Positions 49,715-57,624 of a DNA stretch of 64,000 nucleotides are shown here, in pieces. The notes below the pieces were generated by a model, which made no database searches, was not told where the DNA came from, and saw only the letters and a list, made by a program, of their open reading frames with translations. The position numbers and the translations under genes are program-made. The stretch comes from Pseudomonas sp. UYIF39. Lineage in GTDB: Bacteria > Pseudomonadota > Gammaproteobacteria > Pseudomonadales > Pseudomonadaceae. The stretch covers positions 273,716 to 337,715 of the forward strand of contig NZ_JALBYU010000005.1 of NCBI RefSeq assembly GCF_029963765.1, given 5' to 3'. Position 1 is the first letter of the stretch. Each line of letters opens with the position of its first letter.

Positions 49715-49825
49715 AAAAAAAACCCGGCAAGAGCCGGGTCAAATAACCGTGATTAGCCTGATGAGGAGATATCTGAGAGTCCGAACCAAGGGCTTTTCAA
49801 ATATCGACCAGTCTCGCGACTGGAT
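49715..49825 (-). ncRNA. prrF: PrrF iron-responsive small RNA (single copy)
   Basis: The RNA lies between phuW and cbpA, as PrrF1/PrrF2 do in P. aeruginosa. It would be about 111 nt: a 5' hairpin (CCAGTCGCGAGACTGG), the conserved middle core at about 49748-49782 on the minus strand (TCTCCTCATCAGGCTAATCA within it), and a terminator hairpin ACCCGGC/GCCGGGT with T tail. PrrF represses iron-using proteins when iron is low. Only one copy is present here. Confidence 0.9.
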
Positions 49826-49830
49826 GTGCT

Positions 49831-49859
49831 AATCATGGCGATTCTCATTATCAAGTCAA
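49831..49859 (-). promoter_or_regulatory. prrF promoter with overlapping Fur box
   Basis: On the minus strand TTGACT (-35, 49859-49854) and ATGATT (-10, 49836-49831) have 17-base spacing. The Fur box GATAATGAGAATCGCCATG (49834-49852) covers the region between, with a near-perfect left half. Confidence 0.8.
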
Positions 49860-49925
49860 CCGCTAATTTCTCAATTATTTGAAATGCGCTTTCCGATCGC
49901 TGGAAACGCCCGTAATCTTTGGGTT

Positions 49926-50726
49926 TCAGCCTGTGCGGGTGAGCGAACTCATCAGAATGATCTGCTTGTTCAGCAGATCGATATGTCGGGCCATGCTCGC
50001 AATCAGGCTATGGGCGATCTTCGGATTGCTTTGGGTCAGGCTGAGAAACTGGTCCTTTGGGATCAGCATGACGGTGCTGGGTTCGCTGGTGATCACGCTG
50101 GCGTTACGCTTCTCGCCAGTGAACACCGCCATGGCGCCAAAAATCTCGTCCTTGGGTATATCGCCAACTTTGTGCCCGTCGACAAAGGCTTCGGCGTGGC
50201 CATCGATGATGACGAACACCTGATCCGGTTCATCGCCCTGACGGATCAATACTTCGCCGCTGGCCACGCGCTGAAAGCCATTGGTGTTTTTAAACTCGGG
50301 TTGTTTCAGGCGGGCGACGGCGTCGGACAGCAGGGCGGACTGACCGGCCATGTATTGAAGGAACAGCTCCGAACGCTCCGGGTCGGCGTAGATATGCTGA
50401 AAAACCTCGGATCGCAGATAAGGCGTCAGTGCTAACGGGCTATCGCTGCGAAAGCGGCAACGCGGCAGCTCTGCGCCCTGGCGCAAGCCGATCAGATCTC
50501 CCTCGTGCAGATAGAACAATGCCCGATCGTCGATGCATCCATGCAGCAGGCCATTTTTCAACACAAATAGTTGATTGCCGGGTAACAGGGCGGCCAGATC
50601 ATCGACGGCTGAAAATTCCAGGGTCGGCCCGCACGGCATCAAACCTTCCAGCAGCCGGACGGGAATATGTTGCAATCGGTTGATCAGCGCGTCGGCGTAA
50701 GCCGGTTGTTCCCCAAGTAGGTACAT
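49926..50726 (-). CDS. cbpA: cAMP-binding protein A homologue
   Basis: A 266-residue protein with a C-terminal cyclic-nucleotide-binding domain (about 150-250: GEVLIRQGDEPDQVFVIIDGHAEAF and FGAMAVFTGEKRNASV) and a less typical N-terminal domain (about 1-125). It has no DNA-binding helix-turn-helix. Position next to prrF and phuW matches P. aeruginosa CbpA, which is cAMP- and Vfr-dependent and found at the pole. Followed upstream by a TfoX-C gene. Confidence 0.85.
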   Translation of the reverse strand: MYLLGEQPAYADALINRLQHIPVRLLEGLMPCGPTLEFSAVDDLAALLPGNQLFVLKNGLLHGCIDDRALFYLHEGDLIGLRQGAELPRCRFRSDSPLALTPYLRSEVFQHIYADPERSELFLQYMAGQSALLSDAVARLKQPEFKNTNGFQRVASGEVLIRQGDEPDQVFVIIDGHAEAFVDGHKVGDIPKDEIFGAMAVFTGEKRNASVITSEPSTVMLIPKDQFLSLTQSNPKIAHSLIASMARHIDLLNKQIILMSSLTRTG

Positions 50727-50741
50727 GGTTGCTGCGTCCGT

Positions 50742-51014
50742 TCAGTTCTTGTGACGTGACGAGATAGCTTCCAGCTGTTTGTTTAAGGCTTCCTTGCGCT
50801 CGGCGGGAATGTCGTTCCAGTGCACATCCATCAGGGCACCTTCGATGGCATACAACAACACCTTGGACGCCCGAAACCCGCGCGTGCGCACGGCCCGATA
50901 AGCATCCACTGCCCCCAGGCGACGCAAGTCCGAGGCACTGTGGATGCCCACGGCATGCAGCCATTGCGCCGACGTCTTGCCAAGATTCTTCAGGTGCTGC
51001 AGTTCATCATTCAT
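50742..51014 (-). CDS. TfoX/Sxy C-terminal domain protein
   Basis: A 90-residue protein that is only the TfoX C-terminal domain (LKNLGKTSAQWLHAVGIHSASDLRRLGAVDAYRAV), a helix-hairpin-helix-like fold. The N-terminal TfoX half needed for competence activation is missing. AGGAGG is four bases before ATG 51014. It lies 15 bp before cbpA in the same operon. Function unknown. Confidence 0.85.
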   Translation of the reverse strand: MNDELQHLKNLGKTSAQWLHAVGIHSASDLRRLGAVDAYRAVRTRGFRASKVLLYAIEGALMDVHWNDIPAERKEALNKQLEAISSRHKN

Positions 51015-51259
51015 CAAGCCTCCTTGCGACGGCCGAACGGTGCGTGGGCGAGCTTCTCAGGAGTGTAGCCATCAGTAGGAAAAGCGTGATTGTTTGGTCG
51101 GTTTCGACGCAAAAGCTTCTAAGAAGCGAAGTCTTAAAGCTGCGTGAAAGTCTGCAAGCGCGGTAGGAGGAGAGGGTGGTGGAATCAGAGCTACGGGCAA
51201 AATATGCCCGGCGTTCAGCGCAATGCGGGGGCGCCGAACGGGTCAGTTAAAAGTCGCTT

Positions 51260-51604
51260 TTAGCGGGTGCGATAACGCAGGCGTGTACCGAAATTCATCG
51301 ACATCAGGATCTCGTCAGCACTCAGCTCTGGCGGGAAGTAGGTGCCGGAGATCTGTGCGTGAGCAAGGCTCGCTCCTTCCAGGGAGGCGTTGCGAAAGTC
51401 GATGCCGCGCAAGTCGGCAGAGCGGAAATAGGCATCGGTAAAGTCGACGCCGTCGGCGTTCAGTTCACGCAGGTCCAGCCCCCGGAAATCGCCACCGACC
51501 ATGTCGATAGGGCCGTCTTTTGGGCGCTCGTTGTTGAAGCCAGTGATGTCGTCTTTGTGCAGCAATGCATAAAGCGGGGTGTCGAGAAGTTTCGGCTGGC
51601 TCAT
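51260..51604 (-). CDS. Pentapeptide-repeat protein
   Basis: A 114-residue protein with a short run of A(D/N)LxX pentapeptides between residues 38 and 85 (ADGVDFTDAYFRSADLRGIDFRNASLEGASL). This gives at most two coils of a right-handed beta-helix, shorter than gyrase-protecting Qnr proteins. No signal peptide. The 245-bp gap to the next gene on either side shows no other gene. Confidence 0.82.
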   Translation of the reverse strand: MSQPKLLDTPLYALLHKDDITGFNNERPKDGPIDMVGGDFRGLDLRELNADGVDFTDAYFRSADLRGIDFRNASLEGASLAHAQISGTYFPPELSADEILMSMNFGTRLRYRTR

Positions 51605-51695
51605 GTCAGATCACCTGTTGGTTTTATGACGCCAGTATAGTGCCACTATTTGGCAGCCGTGAAGCCGGCGAAGGCTTCACGGCTGAAATAGTTTC

Positions 51696-53252
51696 TTACA
51701 GGCCTGGCAGGCGCTGGCGAATCTGTGCAACGACGGTGTCGAGGGTTCCGCTTTCATTGGTCTGAACGCGTTTGCTGCAGAGAATCTCTGCTGGCGTCAG
51801 AGCCTCGCGAGTGGCTTGCTGGGCTTCGATAACCGCCAGGTTGGCGTCGGACGGGTCCTTTTTGTCTGCCTGACGCAGGGCCAGCCAGCTCTCGATCACC
51901 GCTTGCGGCGCATTGCAATCGAGGATCAGGAATGGCGCGCCGGTGGCTTCGGCGATTTTCGCTGCGCCGTCGCGCTGGTCGCGCTTGAGGTACGTCGCAT
52001 CGATCACCACGGGGAAGCCAGCACGCAGGATCACTGCGGCAACTTCATGCAGGTGGGTGTAAGTGGCAGCGCTGGCGTCGGCGCTATAGATGCCGGCCTG
52101 AGGGTCGTTTGGCACGGTTTGCTCGCCGAACAGACGTTTGCGCTCTACATCGGAACGCAGGCGAATGGCGCCCAATGCTTCCACCAGGCGCATGGCCACA
52201 TGGCTCTTGCCGACGGCAGAAACACCGTGGGTGATGGCCATGAAGCGCGAAGGAATGGTGCTGTAGCTTTCCGCGAGGTTGGCGTAATTGCGGTACTGGC
52301 GCAGGGTGGTGGCTCGCAGCACCGGGTCGGCCTCGGCCGGCATACTGAACAGGCTGACCTTGGCGCGAACCAGTGCGCGGTAGGCTTTATAGAAGTTCAG
52401 CAACTCAAGACCCTGGTAATCGCCGGTCAATTCCAGGTATTGGCTGATGAAGCGGCGCGCCAGACTCTTCAGGCCACGGTCTTCCAGGTCCATCGCCAGG
52501 AAGCCAGTGTCGGCGTAAACGTCGGTGAAGCGGAACGGTTCGTTGAACTCGATGCAGTCGAAGATCACGACCTTGCCGTCGATCACGGTGGCGTTGCCCA
52601 GGTGGATGTCACCGTGGCATTCGCGGATGAAACCTTCGGCCTTGCGCTGGGCGAACAGCGGCTTGAGGCGTTCGAAGCTGCTTTCGGCCCAGGCTTGCAG
52701 CGCATCCAGTTGCAGCAGATCGGCCTTGTCGCTGAGGAACGGGCGGATCTGTTCGAAGTTCTGGCGTACCGGTGCCATCACGCTGTCCGGCGTGCCGGCT
52801 TCGTGTTCGGCAGGCACTTTCGGTGCGCTAAGGTGGAATTGGGCGATCTGCGCGGCCATCTCGTCGATGTGCGCGGTAGTCAATTCGCCGTTGGCTTGCA
52901 GCGTGCTGAGCAGTTGGCTCTGTGGGAATTGACGCATTTTCAGTGCGTAATCGACGACTGGGCCCTCGCCGGCCAGTTGTGGGGCTTCGGCGCTGCCGGT
53001 GATTGGTAATACTTCGAGGTACAAATCGTTGGTCAGGCGCTGGTTAAGACGCAACTCTTCCCCGCAAAAATGCTTGCGAGCATCAAGGTTGGTGAAGTCG
53101 AGGAAGCCGAAATTCACTGGCTTCTTCACTTTATAAGCAAAGGGGCCGGTGAGGATTACCCAAGAAATATGGGTTTCGATGACCTGGAACCCGTCTACGG
53201 GATGCGGGTAGAGGGCCGGGTTTTGCAGGGCAGCGATCAGGGACTGGCTCAC
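51696..53252 (-). CDS. Aminoglycoside-phosphotransferase-like / AAA P-loop fusion protein
   Basis: A 518-residue two-domain protein. The N-terminal half is kinase-like with the catalytic motif HGDIHLGNATV and the metal motif FDCIEF. The C-terminal half is a small P-loop kinase-like domain (GVSAVGKS, about 345). Both domains keep their key residues. This arrangement is common in Pseudomonas but uncharacterised. GTG 53252 follows AAGGATC. Divergent from mrcB. It is not evidence of aminoglycoside resistance. Confidence 0.8.
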   Translation of the reverse strand: MSQSLIAALQNPALYPHPVDGFQVIETHISWVILTGPFAYKVKKPVNFGFLDFTNLDARKHFCGEELRLNQRLTNDLYLEVLPITGSAEAPQLAGEGPVVDYALKMRQFPQSQLLSTLQANGELTTAHIDEMAAQIAQFHLSAPKVPAEHEAGTPDSVMAPVRQNFEQIRPFLSDKADLLQLDALQAWAESSFERLKPLFAQRKAEGFIRECHGDIHLGNATVIDGKVVIFDCIEFNEPFRFTDVYADTGFLAMDLEDRGLKSLARRFISQYLELTGDYQGLELLNFYKAYRALVRAKVSLFSMPAEADPVLRATTLRQYRNYANLAESYSTIPSRFMAITHGVSAVGKSHVAMRLVEALGAIRLRSDVERKRLFGEQTVPNDPQAGIYSADASAATYTHLHEVAAVILRAGFPVVIDATYLKRDQRDGAAKIAEATGAPFLILDCNAPQAVIESWLALRQADKKDPSDANLAVIEAQQATREALTPAEILCSKRVQTNESGTLDTVVAQIRQRLPGL

Positions 53253-53334
53253 AGGCGATCCTTCAGAGTCTGGGGAAAATTCACGGCCGCCATTATGGCC
53301 GCAAGTCCGTCTGACGCAAACCTCGGAGGGCTCC

Positions 53335-53362
53335 TGTTGAGTATGAATAAAGTGCGTATAAT
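53335..53362 (+). promoter_or_regulatory. mrcB promoter, possibly giving a leaderless mRNA
   Basis: TATAAT (53357-53362) with TGCG just before it lies eight bases ahead of the mrcB ATG; a weak -35 CTGTTG is 17 bases upstream. Start of transcription would fall at or near the ATG. No ribosome-binding site is seen. Confidence 0.5.
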
Positions 53363-53370
53363 CCGGCGCC

Positions 53371-55695
53371 ATGACTCGTACTCGATCCCCCCGCACCCCC
53401 AAAAAACCACCTTCCAAGGGCCTGCGCCCCTGGCTTGGCTGGGCCCTTAAACTCAGTCTGGTCGGCCTTGTGGTGCTGGCCGGGTTCGCGGTTTACCTCG
53501 ACGCGATCGTCCAGGAGAAGTTCTCCGGCAAGCGCTGGACCATCCCGGCCAAGGTGTACGCGCGTCCGCTGGAGCTGTTTACCGGCCAGAAGTTGAGCAA
53601 GGAAGACTTCCTCACCGAACTCGACGCCTTGGGCTACCGACGCGAAGCCGTGAGCAATGGCCCCGGCGCGGCGGCGGTCAGTGGCAACACCGTCGACTTG
53701 AATACCCGTGGCTTCCAGTTCTATGAAGGCCTGGAGAAACCTCAGCCTGTGCGCGTGCGGTTCTCCGGCGACTACGTGGCCGAACTTTCGGCGACCAACG
53801 GTTCGAAGCTTTCTGTGGTGCGCCTTGAGCCGCTGTTGATCGGCGGGATTTACCCGAAAAACCTCGAAGATCGCATTCTGATCAAGATCGATCAGGTCCC
53901 GCCCTATCTGCTGGAAACCCTGGTCGCCGTGGAAGACCGGGATTTCTATAGCCATTGGGGCGTGTCGCCCAAGTCGATTGCCCGCGCCGTCTACGTCAAC
54001 ACCTCTGGCGGCAAGATGACCCAGGGCGGCAGTACGCTGACGCAACAGTTGGTCAAGAATTTCTACCTGACCAGCGAACGCAGCCTGACCCGTAAACTCA
54101 CCGAAGCCATGATGGCCATGTTGCTTGAGCTGCATTACGACAAGCGAGAGATTCTTGAGGCTTACCTCAATGAAGTGTTCGTCGGTCAGGATGGCCAGCG
54201 CGCAGTGCATGGCTTCGGCTTGGCAAGCCAGTTTTTCTTCGGGCAACCGTTGTCCGAACTGAAACTGCATCAAGTCGCAATGCTGGTGGGCATGGTCAAG
54301 GGGCCGTCCTATTACAACCCGCGTCGCAACCCTGAACGGGCGCTTGAACGGCGCAATCTCGTGCTCGATGTACTTGAGCAACAAGGTGTTGCCACCGCCG
54401 AGCAGGTCGCTGCCGCGAAGAAAATGCCATTGGGTGTGACGACTCGCGGCAAGCTGGCGGACAGCTCGTTCCCCGGCTTCCTCGATCTGGTCAAGCGTCA
54501 GCTGCGCGAAGACTATCGCGACGAAGACTTGACCGAAGAAGGCCTGCGGATCTTCACCAGTTTCGACCCGATCCTGCAGATGAAAGCCGAGGCGTCGGTC
54601 GACGACACCTTCAAGAGACTCTCCGGGCGCAAGGGTTCCGATGAGGTTGAAGCGGCCATGGTCGTGACCAACCCGGAAACCGGTGAAGTCCAGGCCATGA
54701 TCGGCAGTCGTCAGGCGAGTTTTGCCGGCTTCAACCGTGCGCTGGACGCTGTACGACCGATCGGCTCTTTGATCAAGCCGGCGGTTTATCTGACAGCCCT
54801 TGAGAAGCCGAGCCAGTACACCTTGACCAGTTGGTTGTCGGACGATTCTTTCTCGGTCAAAGGCGCGGACGGTCAAGTCTGGAAACCGCAGAACTACGAT
54901 CGCCGTTCCCATGGCACCGTATTCCTGTATCAGGGCCTGGCGCATTCCTACAACCTGTCGACCGCGCGTCTCGGGTTGGCGGTGGGCGTACCGAATGTCC
55001 TGAAGACCTTGGGGCGCCTGGGCATAACTCGAGAGTTTCCGGCATTCCCGTCGATGTTGCTGGGGGCTGGTGGAATGACCCCGATCGAAGTGGCGACCAT
55101 GTACCAGACCCTGGCCAACGGTGGTTTCAATACGCCGATGCGCGGGATCCGTAGCGTATTGACCGCTGAAGGCGAACCGCTAAAGCGTTATCCGTTCCAG
55201 ATTCAGCAGCGTTTCGATCCGGCCTCCATTTACCTGATCCAGAGCGCCATGCAGCGGGTCATGCGTGAAGGTACCGGTAGTTCGGTTTACAACGTGTTGC
55301 CGAAAACCCTGACCCTGGCCGGCAAGACCGGCACCAGTAACGATTCGCGGGACAGCTGGTTTGCCGGTTTCAGTCAGGACCTGCTGGCAGTGGTCTGGCT
55401 GGGTCGCGATGACAACGGCAAGACACCATTCACCGGTGCCACCGGTGCGCTGCAGGTCTGGACCAGTTTTATGCGCAAGGCCGATCCGTTGCCGCTGGAC
55501 ATGCCGCAGCCAGACAACATTGTTCAGGCCTGGGTCGACTCGCGTACCGGACAAGGCTCTGATGCCAACTGCCCAGGTGCGGTGCAGATGCCGTATATTC
55601 GCGGCAGCGAACCGCCTCCCGGTGCCGCTTGCGGTGGCGGAGTTCCTGCTTCCGTTGAAACGGTGATGGATTGGGTCAAGGGCTGGATGAATTAA
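53371..55695 (+). CDS. mrcB: Penicillin-binding protein 1B
   Basis: A 774-residue bifunctional class A PBP: short cytoplasmic basic tail, one membrane span (about 25-47), UB2H-like domain, glycosyltransferase domain with catalytic Glu188 (VAVEDRDFYSHWG) and transpeptidase domain with S466-x-x-K469 (GSLIK), the SxN-type motif (SYNLS) and KTGTS. It polymerises and cross-links peptidoglycan, with LpoP/LpoB-type lipoproteins as activators. A TPR lipoprotein gene follows at once. Confidence 0.96.
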   Translation: MTRTRSPRTPKKPPSKGLRPWLGWALKLSLVGLVVLAGFAVYLDAIVQEKFSGKRWTIPAKVYARPLELFTGQKLSKEDFLTELDALGYRREAVSNGPGAAAVSGNTVDLNTRGFQFYEGLEKPQPVRVRFSGDYVAELSATNGSKLSVVRLEPLLIGGIYPKNLEDRILIKIDQVPPYLLETLVAVEDRDFYSHWGVSPKSIARAVYVNTSGGKMTQGGSTLTQQLVKNFYLTSERSLTRKLTEAMMAMLLELHYDKREILEAYLNEVFVGQDGQRAVHGFGLASQFFFGQPLSELKLHQVAMLVGMVKGPSYYNPRRNPERALERRNLVLDVLEQQGVATAEQVAAAKKMPLGVTTRGKLADSSFPGFLDLVKRQLREDYRDEDLTEEGLRIFTSFDPILQMKAEASVDDTFKRLSGRKGSDEVEAAMVVTNPETGEVQAMIGSRQASFAGFNRALDAVRPIGSLIKPAVYLTALEKPSQYTLTSWLSDDSFSVKGADGQVWKPQNYDRRSHGTVFLYQGLAHSYNLSTARLGLAVGVPNVLKTLGRLGITREFPAFPSMLLGAGGMTPIEVATMYQTLANGGFNTPMRGIRSVLTAEGEPLKRYPFQIQQRFDPASIYLIQSAMQRVMREGTGSSVYNVLPKTLTLAGKTGTSNDSRDSWFAGFSQDLLAVVWLGRDDNGKTPFTGATGALQVWTSFMRKADPLPLDMPQPDNIVQAWVDSRTGQGSDANCPGAVQMPYIRGSEPPPGAACGGGVPASVETVMDWVKGWMN

Positions 55696-55711
55696 GCAAA
55701 GAGGATTTCAA

Positions 55712-56446
55712 GTGAACAAGTGGTTGATTCCAGCGATTACCGCCGTGGCGTTGCTCAGCGGTTGCTCCTCAGTACAACGCGGTTCGATTCCGGTTGTGGA
55801 TTCCGGTAGCGCCGTTTCGAACAGTGAACGGGTTTCGGCGAATGGCGGTTTCCGTAAAACGACGACTAAACGTCCTGCGCAAGCCCAGACTCAGGCAATC
55901 CCGCAAGGTGATACCGGCGTCGTCGTGATGGTGCCAGGTGGCGGGGCAGTGACGTCGGCACCGATCAGCACTACGCCGATCACACCAGGCCCGATTACCC
56001 CGGGGCCGATCGATACCGCGCCGGTCCAGTCGGCACCGGTCAATCAGGGCAGCTACAGCATGCCGTCGACGCCGAGCGGGATTCCTTCGGCGAACTCCGG
56101 TGGTTTGTCTGCCGACGAGCAATTGGACGGTCCGGTTCTGGCCTTGCTGACTACCGCTCAGCAGCAACAGGCGAGCGGTGATCTCAACGGTGCTTCCTCC
56201 AGCCTCGAGCGCGCGCAGCGTGTTGCGCCGCGTGAGCCGCAAGTGCTTTATCGTCTGGCTCAAGTGCGTATGGCTCAAGGCGATGCGCCACAAGCCGAGC
56301 AGTTTGCTCGTCGTGGCCTGACCTTCGCCAACGGTCGTCCGGCACTTCAGGCCAGTCTGTGGGGATTGATCGCTCAGGCGCGTGATAAACAGGGTGATTC
56401 TGCTGGCGCAGCATTGGCCCGTCAGAAGGCCAAGGTTTCTCTGTGA
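55712..56446 (+). CDS. Lipoprotein with tetratricopeptide repeats
   Basis: A 244-residue precursor with lipobox LLSGC (Cys19). A Pro/Thr/Gln-rich linker (about 70-125) precedes TPR repeats (about 140-235: LLTTAQQQQASGDLNGASSSLERAQRVAPREPQVLYRLAQVRMAQGDAPQAEQFARRGL). In P. aeruginosa the lipoprotein encoded next to ponB, LpoP, activates PBP1B; this gene has that place and domain type, so it is the likely activator. Name not assigned because I judge by context. Confidence 0.85.
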   Translation: MNKWLIPAITAVALLSGCSSVQRGSIPVVDSGSAVSNSERVSANGGFRKTTTKRPAQAQTQAIPQGDTGVVVMVPGGGAVTSAPISTTPITPGPITPGPIDTAPVQSAPVNQGSYSMPSTPSGIPSANSGGLSADEQLDGPVLALLTTAQQQQASGDLNGASSSLERAQRVAPREPQVLYRLAQVRMAQGDAPQAEQFARRGLTFANGRPALQASLWGLIAQARDKQGDSAGAALARQKAKVSL

Positions 56447-56781
56447 TGGATGCACGCTTTCCGAAGATTGCCGAACAGTTGCTGTTGATCGAGCGCGAGC
56501 TGCGGATTCAGGGGTGGTGGGACGAGGTCTCGCCCTCCGCCGAAGCGCTTTCCAGTGTCGAACCATTCTCGGTCGATACGCTGGATTTCGAGCAGTGGCT
56601 GCAATGGATCTTCCTTCCGCGGATGAAGGTGATCCTCGAGCAGGATCTGCCCTTGCCAAACGCTTCGGGAATTCAGGAGATGGCCGAAATGGTCTTCGCC
56701 GGCCGTAATGTTCAGGGCAAGGACCGGCAGTTGCAGGTGCTGCTCAAAGAGTTCGACCTGCTGATCACCGCCTCCCGCTGA
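56446..56781 (+). CDS. YqcC family protein (DUF446)
   Basis: A 111-residue helical protein, FPKIAEQLLLIERELRIQGWW then LSSVEPFSVDTLDFEQWLQWIFLPRMKVILE, a YqcC/DUF446 pattern. ATG overlaps the upstream stop by one base (TGATG). YqcC genes often lie beside tRNA pseudouridine synthase TruC; here that partner is absent. Function unknown. Confidence 0.85.
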   Translation: MDARFPKIAEQLLLIERELRIQGWWDEVSPSAEALSSVEPFSVDTLDFEQWLQWIFLPRMKVILEQDLPLPNASGIQEMAEMVFAGRNVQGKDRQLQVLLKEFDLLITASR

Positions 56782-56801
56782 ATCCGATCCGTTGTAGGGG
56801 T

Positions 56802-57224
56802 CTACTGGCAGTTATCCGCAATCTGTTTCTGTGCTTCGCTAATGCGCTCCTGCCGCTGCTGGTCGGTCAGGCGGCGCATCTGGCCTTCGACATCCTCCCG
56901 TATTCGCGGATTGTTCTGCAGTTGAGCCAGGTTCGTCCGAGCCTGTTCGCAGAATGCCTTTAGCTGGGCTTGCTGCTCAGTGACCTGCTTTTTAACTTTA
57001 TTGTCGATAGCCTGTTGATCACCGATGGTGCCGCTGCGTGGCGGCGGGGGCTGGTTGCTGGCAGGCGAGGAAGGCGTGACCACGGTGGTGGCTTCCTGGC
57101 CTTGGGGCGGCTGGGCGTCAAAGTGGGTAATGCCCTGGGCATCGACCCATTTGTAGATCTGAGCGGCCATGCACAAAGGGCTGATGCCCATCAGCAGGCT
57201 GACGGTCAGGAAAAACGTTCGCAT
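56802..57224 (-). CDS. Exported DUF4124 protein
   Basis: A 140-residue precursor with signal peptide (SPLCMA|AQIY) and the DUF4124 N-domain (YKWVDAQGITHFDAQPP), then a Pro/Gly linker and a Gln/Arg-rich coiled coil with two Cys (FCEQ and DNCQ). ATG 57224 is preferred over a start nine codons earlier. Convergent with YqcC. Function unknown. Confidence 0.85.
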   Translation of the reverse strand: MRTFFLTVSLLMGISPLCMAAQIYKWVDAQGITHFDAQPPQGQEATTVVTPSSPASNQPPPPRSGTIGDQQAIDNKVKKQVTEQQAQLKAFCEQARTNLAQLQNNPRIREDVEGQMRRLTDQQRQERISEAQKQIADNCQ

Positions 57225-57624
57225 GCCATTTCCTTGTATTGGGTTGCGCAATTGAAGCTAACACAGTTGCTGTTTAGCGGTTTTTTCTTGCTTTCTCATG
57301 TGCTTAGTTCAATAAAGCACATAGACGACTTGACTTGGAGAGGACGAAACAGAAGAATCCAAAGTCCGCTGTAGAGGGACTGCCAGAAGCAGGCCCGCTC
57401 AGCAGATCATGAGGCGCACATCCGCGCCGACCTGTTACACCCGCAACGCGTTACCTCGCGCTGGGTGGGAAAGGCCCGCAACACTGGGACGATCCCAATA
57501 CTTGCTCAGTCAGTGCTGACGTAGTCGGCGACCACCGTCGCTCATGCTCTGCTGAGAAGTAAACCTATTAAGACCCGTCCGCCTTTGATGTGGACGGTAT
57601 TCTGGCGTTTTAGAGGTGAACAAC
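57225..57624 (+). other. Long 5' leader of the ilvIHC operon
   Basis: A 400-bp gap without a convincing gene. The part before ilvI can fold: CACCC/GGGTG around 57436-57468, and CCGTCC/GGACGG (57575-57580 with 57592-57597) just before a TTTT run and the start. A 36-codon frame from 57409 has no binding site and no run of branched-chain codons, so it is not a classical leader peptide. Confidence 0.4.

Noticed and set aside
51696..53252. Possible aminoglycoside resistance gene
   Set aside because: The kinase fold is only distantly similar and is fused to a P-loop domain typical of a core Pseudomonas gene; no mobile context.
57409..57519. 36-codon frame as ilv leader peptide
   Set aside because: No ribosome-binding site and no run of Val, Leu or Ile codons.
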